A DNA stretch of 5,011 bases from UBA4923 sp964606165. Its GTDB lineage: Bacteria > Bacillota > Clostridia > Saccharofermentanales > DTU023. Under the pieces are notes generated by a model. That model searched no databases. It worked only from the letters and a program-made list of their open reading frames with translations, and was not told the DNA's origin. The position numbers were made by a program, and so were the translations under genes. Shown here in pieces: positions 1 through 5,011 of this stretch; within the stretch, counting starts at the first letter, position 1, and each line of letters opens with the position of its first letter. The stretch is from positions 1 through 5,011 of the forward strand of contig CAZSFQ010000036.1 in NCBI GenBank assembly GCA_964606165.1. Direction: 5' to 3'.

Positions 1-1394
1 AGGGCGTCAAAGAAATCATAGATGATCTCGTTCAGGGGCATGTCATAGTGGAGATTAACCCTGTTCTCATCAACGTATTGGGTGTTGACGTAAACGCCCC
101 GATAATTATGACAGAGTTCCATGACGTTGCCGATGTACTCTTTCGGCAGCATAATCGAGGCGGCCACGACCGGTTCTTCGATGCTGGCAATCTGTTCGGG
201 CTTTGGCATGTTGGTCGGATTTTCCAATGATATTTGACTGCCATCAACCATGTTCAGCCGGTAGGCGACAGAGGGCGCTGTCGAGATCAGGTCAAGATCG
301 AACTCTCTTTCCAGCCGCTCCTGGATGATCTCGTAGTGGAGCAAACCAAGGAAACCGCATCGGAAGCCAAATCCGAGCGCGGTCGACGTTTCCGGTTCGA
401 AAGAAAGGGCCGCGTCGTTGAGCTGCAAACGTTCCAGTGCGTCGCGAAGATCAGGGTAGTCAGCGCCGTCAACCGGGTACATGCCGCAAAAAACCATCTG
501 CCTGACAGGCTGGTAGCCGGGAAGCGGTTCCAGGGCAGGATCATCCGCCCGGGTGATGGTGTCACCCGGCGCCGTATCGCGGACATTTTTGATGCTGGCG
601 GTGATGTAGCCGACATCACCGGCGCGAAGACTTTCCCCGGGCTCCATGGAGGTAGGGCTGAACGTACCAAGTGAAGCTACGATGAACTGCTTTTTTGAGT
701 GCATCATCAGGATCTCGTCACCCCTGGATACCTGGCCTTCCCGGACATTGACATGGGTGATAACTCCCAGGTAGGCATCGTAGAGTGAATCGAAGATGAG
801 AGCGCGAAGCGGCTTGGTCTCATCGCCTGCAGGAGACGGGAGGTAGTCTTTGATGGCTTCCAGCACCTGGTCGATGTTGACGTCATTCTTGGCTGAGATC
901 AGCGGGGCATGGGAAGCGTCAATCCCGATGACATCCTCAATCTCCTGGCGCACCTCTTCGGGCCTGGCGGCGGGCAGGTCGATCTTGTTGATGACCGGCA
1001 GCACCTCGAGGCCCGCGTCAATGGCCAGGTAGGCATTGGCCAGGGTTTGCGCTTCAACGCCCTGTGAAGCGTCCACGATCAGGATGGCGCCGTCACAGGC
1101 CGCAAGGGACCGGGACACCTCGTAATGGAAATCGACATGGCCCGGCGTATCGATCAGATTGTAGATGTAGCGGCCGCCGTCCCTGGCCTCATATTCCATA
1201 CGGACGGCCCGGGCCTTGATGGTGATGCCGCGCTCACGCTCAATGTCCATGTTGTCCAGCACCTGGTCAAGCCTTGAGCGCACGGAAACGGCGCTGGTAT
1301 GTTCAATCAGGCGGTCAGCCAGCGTTGACTTGCCGTGGTCAATATGGGCGATCACGCAAAAATTACGGATATGATCGGAAGGTGGACGTTCCAT
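1..1394 (-). CDS. lepA: Elongation factor 4 (LepA), ribosome-associated GTPase, 3' end cut off by window edge
   Basis: LepA/EF4 is a translational GTPase that binds the ribosome and has been linked to back-translocation and ribosome assembly or initiation. The frame is open from the ATG at 1394 to the window edge without a stop or frameshift, giving 464 of the usual roughly 600 residues. The G domain is intact: P-loop AHIDHGKST (16-24), switch I ERGITIKA (54-61), DTPGHVDF (82-89), NKID (136-139) and SAK (167-169). A domain II beta-barrel region follows (about 195-285). The LepA-diagnostic block GFGFRCGFLGLL (341-352) and EIIQERLEREFDLDL (355-369) separate it from EF-G. The LepA-specific C-terminal domain is not in the window. 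The start is the only ATG/GTG/TTG in frame after the lepB2 stop; its Shine-Dalgarno is weak (GGAA, 11 bases away). It follows lepB2 by 32 bases, so is probably co-transcribed. Unusual residues are His90 and Tyr354. Family assignment is very secure. Confidence 0.98.
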   Translation of the reverse strand, partial: MERPPSDHIRNFCVIAHIDHGKSTLADRLIEHTSAVSVRSRLDQVLDNMDIERERGITIKARAVRMEYEARDGGRYIYNLIDTPGHVDFHYEVSRSLAACDGAILIVDASQGVEAQTLANAYLAIDAGLEVLPVINKIDLPAARPEEVRQEIEDVIGIDASHAPLISAKNDVNIDQVLEAIKDYLPSPAGDETKPLRALIFDSLYDAYLGVITHVNVREGQVSRGDEILMMHSKKQFIVASLGTFSPTSMEPGESLRAGDVGYITASIKNVRDTAPGDTITRADDPALEPLPGYQPVRQMVFCGMYPVDGADYPDLRDALERLQLNDAALSFEPETSTALGFGFRCGFLGLLHYEIIQERLEREFDLDLISTAPSVAYRLNMVDGSQISLENPTNMPKPEQIASIEEPVVAASIMLPKEYIGNVMELCHNYRGVYVNTQYVDENRVNLHYDMPLNEIIYDFFDA

Positions 1395-1426
1395 CGCTTG
1401 CTTTATTCCATTTCCATCCCGCGGGC

Positions 1427-2020
1427 TTACTTGGGCTTCCCGATCCGCTCGAAAGGAAGAAAACGAAAGAAGAGCTTGCCCTCGATTTCCCCCCGCGAAA
1501 CAGGACCGACATCCCGGCTGTCGCGGCTGTTCATCCGGTTGTCGCCCAGCAAATAATACTCATTGTCACCGAGCAGAATGTCGGCGTATACACCTGAGTG
1601 TTCCGATGTCATCATTCCTTCTTCCAGATAAGGCTCATCCAATTGCTGACCGTCGATAAAAACGAAGCCGCCCCGGATGGTAATACGCTCACCGGGAAGA
1701 CCGATAATCCGTTTGATGATCATGATTTCATGGTTGTTTGTCAGATCGCGAAATGAGTCTGCTGTCACGATATCGCCCCTTCTCAGGCCGGAAGGGAAAA
1801 GGCGGGTGATTTTCTCAACAAATACTTCGTCCCTGTCTTCCAGGGTCGGGGACATGGATGAACCGATTACCGTATTGCGTTGCAGGACAAATTGCGTAAT
1901 GACATAGACAAGAATAAAACAAATGGCCAGGGTAAGGGCGAACCGAAGCAGCCGCCGCCAGAAAGGTTCCTTTTGCGGCGTTGTCGGGACTTCGTAATCT
2001 TCCTGCTCGTAATGATCCAT
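1427..2020 (-). CDS. lepB: Signal peptidase I, second tandem copy (lepB2)
   Basis: Type I signal peptidase (S26 family) is a membrane-anchored Ser/Lys protease that removes signal peptides from exported proteins on the outer face of the cytoplasmic membrane. The 197-residue product has a short, mostly acidic cytoplasmic tail (1-20), WRR just before a single membrane segment (about 24-42), then the catalytic domain. All family boxes are present: GSSMSPTLED with nucleophile Ser55, RGDIVTAD (81-88), the general base Lys103 in IKRIIGLPGE, and GDNRMNSRDSRDVGP (159-173). Size and single anchor match Gram-positive SipS-type enzymes. An in-frame TGA at 2033-2035 forces the start to the ATG at 2020. 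Ribosome-binding candidates are GAGG at 2031-2034 (10-base spacing) or the closer AGGGA at 2023-2027. It is a paralog of the upstream copy, with 97 of 153 core residues identical by hand count and no gaps. Substrate preference cannot be read from the sequence. Confidence 0.97.
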   Translation of the reverse strand: MDHYEQEDYEVPTTPQKEPFWRRLLRFALTLAICFILVYVITQFVLQRNTVIGSSMSPTLEDRDEVFVEKITRLFPSGLRRGDIVTADSFRDLTNNHEIMIIKRIIGLPGERITIRGGFVFIDGQQLDEPYLEEGMMTSEHSGVYADILLGDNEYYLLGDNRMNSRDSRDVGPVSRGEIEGKLFFRFLPFERIGKPK

Positions 2021-2030
2021 CTTCCCTGAG

Positions 2031-2042
2031 CCTCAATTGAGG
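2031..2042. repeat. 12-base perfect palindrome in the lepB1-lepB2 gap
   Basis: CCTCAATTGAGG is its own reverse complement and sits 10 bases before the lepB2 start, in a 61-base gap. On the minus strand its right arm contains the GAGG that could serve as Shine-Dalgarno for lepB2. In RNA it could form only a 4-pair stem with an AAUU loop, or longer with loop pairs lost, so it is too weak for a terminator. There is no following U-run. A protein-binding site or chance are both possible. Confidence 0.4.
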
Positions 2043-2081
2043 GCGCGCTCCCGCTCTTTCATTTGCGCTTCTGTTTCTTTC

Positions 2082-2762
2082 CTATTTCGGCTTTCCGATA
2101 CGGTCAAAAGGGAAAAACCGCAAAATGAGGCAACCTACGATGTCCTCTTCGGGGAAAGGCCCCACATCACGGCTGTCGCGGCTGTTGGGCCTGTTGTCCC
2201 CCATCAGGAAATATTCATGGTCTCCCAACAAAAGATCTGTATACTCCGCTACCCGGCCGTCGGTCAGGATAAAGTCATCGAGATAGGGTTCGTCCAACCT
2301 TTGACCGTCAATCAGAACGGACCCCTCCTTGATGGTCACCTGCTCGCCCGGCAGGCCGATAATGCGTTTAATCACATACTCCTTCTCACCGTTGGCTTTT
2401 TTGCTATGGGCATCGGCTGTCACAATGGTACCGCGCTTCAGGCCGTCAGGAAACAGCTTTGATATTTTTTCGACAAATATTTCGTCCTTGTCTTCCAGAG
2501 TCGGGATCATGGAGGAGCCGATCACTGTATTGTGCTGCAAAACGTAGTGTCTGATGAGCAGTACAAAGAGGATGGTCAGGACGAAGGTGAAAAGCAGTGA
2601 AAGCAGCCTTCGACCCCTTGAGCGCTGACCGGGCGGCTTCTTTTTCCTGGAGGGCCTCACGGCCAGACCTTCGAAATACGCTTCAAGGCTTTCAGTTTCG
2701 GCAGACTCCGCCGTCAGGGTCTTGTCCCGACCTGCCATCTTCTCTTTCCCGGCTTCTGCCAT
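2082..2762 (-). CDS. lepB: Signal peptidase I, first tandem copy (lepB1), long cytoplasmic tail
   Basis: This S26 signal peptidase I would cleave signal peptides of secreted proteins at the membrane surface. I place the start at the ATG at 2762 (226 residues) because AGAGGA at 2772-2777 lies 9 bases upstream; a GTG at 2780, overlapping the aspS stop, would add six residues but has no spaced Shine-Dalgarno. The tail before the membrane is long (about 52 residues): a Glu-rich part, then a strongly basic part (KKK at 40-42, RRL at 51-53). One membrane segment (about 53-70) follows. Catalytic Ser84 sits in GSSMIPTLED, Lys132 in IKRIIGLPGE, and GDNRPNSRDSRDVGP spans 188-202. Box C reads RGTIVTAD, with Thr112 where Asp is usual and where lepB2 has Asp. 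The gene lies 14 bases after aspS, so it is probably in the same transcript. Active-site residues are intact, so I expect an active enzyme; the exact start is less certain than the family. Confidence 0.95.
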   Translation of the reverse strand: MAEAGKEKMAGRDKTLTAESAETESLEAYFEGLAVRPSRKKKPPGQRSRGRRLLSLLFTFVLTILFVLLIRHYVLQHNTVIGSSMIPTLEDKDEIFVEKISKLFPDGLKRGTIVTADAHSKKANGEKEYVIKRIIGLPGEQVTIKEGSVLIDGQRLDEPYLDDFILTDGRVAEYTDLLLGDHEYFLMGDNRPNSRDSRDVGPFPEEDIVGCLILRFFPFDRIGKPK

Positions 2763-2771
2763 CCCGCCCAA

Positions 2772-2777
2772 TCCTCT
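2772..2777 (-). promoter_or_regulatory. Probable Shine-Dalgarno of lepB1
   Basis: The minus strand reads AGAGGA, 9 bases before the ATG at 2762. Its first base is the last base of the aspS stop codon. It supports the ATG at 2762 over the GTG at 2780, which has only GGA directly against it. The placement would let ribosomes finishing aspS reinitiate on lepB1. Confidence 0.6.
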
Positions 2778-4600
2778 CACTCCATCGAAAGGTCCGCTTG
2801 GTTTGCATCAGCGTCCGGTATCACCGTAATGGCCAGCCCCAGCTCGTCAAGCTGTTTTTTTGCAACATAGTAAGGAGCGCCTGTCATGAGCGAGGACGAA
2901 TTTTGCACCTTGGGAAAAGCGATCACTTCACGGATACTCTCCTCGCCCGTCAGCAGCATGACAATCCGGTCCAGGCCGTAGGCCAGTCCTCCATGGGGCG
3001 GCACGCCATATTTGAAGGCAGAAAGCAAAAAGCCGAACTGGTCTTCCGCCTGCTCATCCGTAAAGCCGAGAATCCCGAATATCCGCTTTTGCAGATCCTG
3101 GGCATGGATCCGGATGCTCCCCCCTCCAAGCTCTGTCCCGTTCAAAACGATATCATAGGCGCGCGCCCTGACTATTTCGGGCATGGTATCCAGCAGCGGC
3201 AGGTCCTCCTCCATGGGAGAGGTAAAGGGATGGTGTTTGGCAACATAACGGCCAGCTTCCTCCGACCATTCCAGCAAAGGGAATTCCGTCACCCAGCAAA
3301 ATTCAAATCTTCCCTGTGGAATCAATCCGCGCCGTCCGGCCACTTCCAGACGCAGGGCACCCAGGGCCTCAAGGGCTGTCATCCGGTCAGGATCGGCCAC
3401 GATCAGAAGCTGACCCGATTCACCGCTTCCCGCAAGGGACAAAGCTTCACGGACAAAATCCGCGTCAAAGAATTTGGCAGCCGATCCGCGGCTCTTTCCG
3501 TCCTCACCGATTGACAGCCAAACCAGGCCCTTGGCCCTTGTATCGCGCTTGACAAAGAGTGCCAGATCATCCAAGTCGCGGCGTGACATTGATATGCCGT
3601 CCGGAACGGCGATCGCCGCCACAAGACCGCCCTTATCGACAGCCTCGGAAAAGATCTGAAAGTTTGTTTCCCCAACCATTTCCGACAGATCCGCGATTTC
3701 CATACCGAATCTGAGATCGGGTTTGTCTGTTCCGAAACGGGCCATGGCGTCGCGCCAGCTAATGCGCCTGAAAGGCCGTTCGATTGTTATACCGAGGAAT
3801 TCGCGCATCAGGCTTGCAAGATACTGCTCATTGACTTCAATCACATCGTCTTCATTGACAAAAGCCATTTCAATATCGATCTGCGTGAATTCCGGCTGTC
3901 TGTCGGCGCGAAGATCCTCGTCCCTGAAGCAGCGGGCGATCTGCATGTACTTGTTGTAGCCAGCCAGCATTAAAAGCTGCTTGTAGAGTTGCGGAGACTG
4001 GGGAAGGGCGAAAAAACGCCCCGGGAAAACACGTGAAGGAACCAGGTAGTCACGGGCGCCCTCCGGCGTGCTCTTGATCAGCACGGGCGTCTCAACGTCG
4101 ATGAACCCCTCCCGATCAAAGAAATCGCGGGTGATCTTGGTAATCCGGTGGCGGGCCAAAAGCTTCCTTTGCATATCGGGGCGGCGGAGATCAAGAAAGC
4201 GGTATTTGAGCCGCAGGCTTTCATTGACGTCAAGGTCCTCTTCGATATAAAAAGGAGTCGTCTCCGCCTCCGACAAGACGCGTAACCCCGTCGCGTGAAG
4301 CTCAACCGTGCCCGTCTTCATGTCCGGATTGACCGCGCTTCTTTTCCTCAGGACTCCCCTGACAGCCAGAACATACTCGCTACGGACACCGGAAGCTTTC
4401 TCCCGGACGGCTGCCGGCGAGTCGTCGTCAACAACAATCTGGACCTCACCCGCGATATCCCGCAGTGTGATGAATAAAAGGCCGCCCAAGTCACGCTGCT
4501 TGTGGCACCATCCCATCAAGGTCAGTTCCTGACCTGTCATGTCTTCGGATACTTGGCCGCAAAGGCAGCTTCGTCTCCATGTGCCCATCGACTCACCCAT
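2777..4600 (-). CDS. aspS: Aspartyl-tRNA synthetase, bacterial type, complete
   Basis: This class IIb synthetase attaches aspartate to tRNA-Asp in the cytoplasm. The 607-residue product is close to the usual length of about 590. The N-terminal OB-fold anticodon domain covers about 1-115 (RDLGGLLFITLRD at 36-48). Motif 1 lies around 157-190, including TPEGARDYLVPSR (178-190). Motif 2 has CFRDEDLRADRQPEFTQID (224-242). The bacterial GAD insertion occupies roughly 295-425. HHPFTSP is at 456-462, GGGSIRIH at 492-499, and motif 3 GLAYGLDRIVMLLTG at 538-552 contains the ATP-binding Arg545. The start at 4600 is chosen because a strong AGGAGG (4607-4612) sits 6 bases upstream; a second ATG at 4588 would be 18 bases away. 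The first 8 bases overlap the end of hisS, suggesting translational coupling. Leu38, at the position of E. coli Leu30, fits a tRNA-Asp-discriminating enzyme, though a neighbouring loop is two residues short. Assignment is very secure. Confidence 0.99.
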   Translation of the reverse strand: MGESMGTWRRSCLCGQVSEDMTGQELTLMGWCHKQRDLGGLLFITLRDIAGEVQIVVDDDSPAAVREKASGVRSEYVLAVRGVLRKRSAVNPDMKTGTVELHATGLRVLSEAETTPFYIEEDLDVNESLRLKYRFLDLRRPDMQRKLLARHRITKITRDFFDREGFIDVETPVLIKSTPEGARDYLVPSRVFPGRFFALPQSPQLYKQLLMLAGYNKYMQIARCFRDEDLRADRQPEFTQIDIEMAFVNEDDVIEVNEQYLASLMREFLGITIERPFRRISWRDAMARFGTDKPDLRFGMEIADLSEMVGETNFQIFSEAVDKGGLVAAIAVPDGISMSRRDLDDLALFVKRDTRAKGLVWLSIGEDGKSRGSAAKFFDADFVREALSLAGSGESGQLLIVADPDRMTALEALGALRLEVAGRRGLIPQGRFEFCWVTEFPLLEWSEEAGRYVAKHHPFTSPMEEDLPLLDTMPEIVRARAYDIVLNGTELGGGSIRIHAQDLQKRIFGILGFTDEQAEDQFGFLLSAFKYGVPPHGGLAYGLDRIVMLLTGEESIREVIAFPKVQNSSSLMTGAPYYVAKKQLDELGLAITVIPDADANQADLSME

Positions 4601-5011
4601 CTTTTTCCTCCTGCGGTTTTCCAGACTGGGAATCCGCCTGCTTTCTGCCTTTCAAAAAGGTCCCGATTTCTGAAAGCGAAACCTTGGTTTCACTTCCATC
4701 CGACATCTTCCTAATGCTTCCCTGCCCCCCGGCCAGCTCTTCATCGCCCAGGACAAGGATATACCTGGCCTCCAGGCGGTCGGCCGCTTTCATCTGCGCC
4801 TTGAGGCTGCGGCCCATGATATCCGTCTGAAGGGAGAAACCCTGACGGATCAGATCCCGGGTCAGGAGGAGGGCATCGGCCGCTGTCTCGGGGAAAGAGG
4901 CAATATAGAGATCTGGACCGTCCGATTTTTGGATCTGGATGGCCTGGGCCTCCATTTCAAGCATCAGGCGTTCAAGGCCCATGGCAAAGCCTACAGCCGG
5001 GGTATCCAGGC
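4593..5011 (-). CDS. hisS: Histidyl-tRNA synthetase, C-terminal part, 5' end cut off by window edge
   Basis: HisRS is the class II synthetase that charges tRNA-His. The last 138 codons are visible, entering from the right edge with the first complete codon at 5007-5009. The fragment opens with class II motif 3, PAVGFAMGLERLML, whose Arg contacts ATP. A linker leads into the alpha/beta anticodon-binding domain (HGTP type), seen as DLYIASF, then a helix, then the well conserved GRSLKAQMKAADRLEARYILVLGDEEL and a final beta segment around IRKMSDGSETKVSL. A hydrophilic charged tail (roughly the last 18 residues) follows. The stop TGA at 4593-4595 lies inside the first codons of aspS. A hisS-aspS pair is common in Firmicutes. 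No regulatory leader can be judged because the 5' end lies outside the window. Confidence 0.97.
   Translation of the reverse strand, partial: LDTPAVGFAMGLERLMLEMEAQAIQIQKSDGPDLYIASFPETAADALLLTRDLIRQGFSLQTDIMGRSLKAQMKAADRLEARYILVLGDEELAGGQGSIRKMSDGSETKVSLSEIGTFLKGRKQADSQSGKPQEEKDG
4607..4612 (-). promoter_or_regulatory. Shine-Dalgarno of aspS
   Basis: The minus strand reads AGGAGG, a full match to the anti-Shine-Dalgarno core, 6 bases before the ATG at 4600. It lies within the last codons of hisS. Its spacing decides the start in favour of 4600 over the ATG at 4588, and makes efficient translation of aspS from a hisS-aspS message likely. Confidence 0.85.

Noticed and set aside
234..674. A plus-strand open frame of about 146 codons opposite lepA.
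   Set aside because: It is fully antisense to conserved LepA coding sequence, and its product resembles no family I know.
1..1394. A possible frameshift or pseudogene in lepA.
   Set aside because: Translating codon by codon from 1394 to the window edge gives continuous LepA sequence in one frame; the gene is incomplete only because the window ends.
1403..1417. A five-codon mini-ORF (ATG GAA ATG GAA TAA) on the minus strand just before lepA.
   Set aside because: It has no spaced Shine-Dalgarno and no attenuator-like structure follows, so chance in a 32-base gap is the better explanation.
1418..1425. An 8-base palindrome CCCGCGGG in the lepB2-lepA gap, considered as a terminator or operator.
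   Set aside because: It is too short to form a stable hairpin with a loop and no U-run follows it. Such GC palindromes are expected by chance at this composition.
2763..2780. GTG at 2780 as the lepB1 start, overlapping the aspS stop.
   Set aside because: It has no properly spaced Shine-Dalgarno, whereas the ATG at 2762 has AGAGGA 9 bases upstream. It remains possible because such stop/start overlaps are common.
2597..3514. A long open frame on the plus strand, about 305 codons, antisense to lepB1 and aspS.
   Set aside because: It lies opposite two strongly conserved genes with intact motifs, and the translation shows no recognisable domain. Open antisense frames of this length arise from the codon bias of the real genes.
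1..5011. CRISPR arrays, tRNA/rRNA genes, insertion sequences, riboswitches or T-box leaders.
   Set aside because: No regularly spaced repeats, no cloverleaf or transposase sequence, and no non-coding gap longer than 61 bases that could hold a leader RNA.

Overview
The window is a stretch of bacterial chromosome in which every recognisable gene lies on the minus strand. It therefore reads right to left as one compact block: hisS (C-terminal part, entering at the right edge), aspS, two tandem signal peptidase I genes (called lepB1 and lepB2 here), and lepA (N-terminal three quarters, leaving at the left edge). Almost all of the sequence is coding. The genes overlap or sit 14 to 61 bases apart, and I see no convincing terminator or promoter between them, so co-transcription as an operon is the simplest reading.

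The organism is probably a member of the Firmicutes, and Clostridia-like is my best guess. Base composition is moderate, mid-50s percent GC by eye. The adjacent hisS-aspS pair, the small single-anchor Gram-positive type of signal peptidase, and the wording of conserved LepA stretches (for example the VFCGMYP and LQLNDAAL region) all fit. This is an inference from remembered family sequences, not a database search.

Region by region (minus strand): 5011-4593 holds the end of HisRS, with class II motif 3 and the anticodon-binding domain. 4600-2777 is a complete bacterial AspRS with all class II motifs. 2762-2082 is signal peptidase I number 1, with an unusually long charged cytoplasmic tail. 2081-2021 is a 61-base gap with a 12-base palindrome. 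2020-1427 is signal peptidase I number 2. 1426-1395 is a 32-base gap. 1394-1 encodes the first 464 residues of LepA/EF4. There is no stretch over 300 bases without a gene.

Functionally the block joins protein synthesis (charging of tRNA-His and tRNA-Asp, and a ribosome-associated GTPase) with protein export (signal peptide removal). I found no mobile element, CRISPR array, RNA gene or new defence-type system. The most notable points are the tandem signal peptidase duplication (about 63% identical over an ungapped 153-residue core) and the lepB-lepA linkage downstream of hisS-aspS. The region is otherwise ordinary housekeeping DNA.
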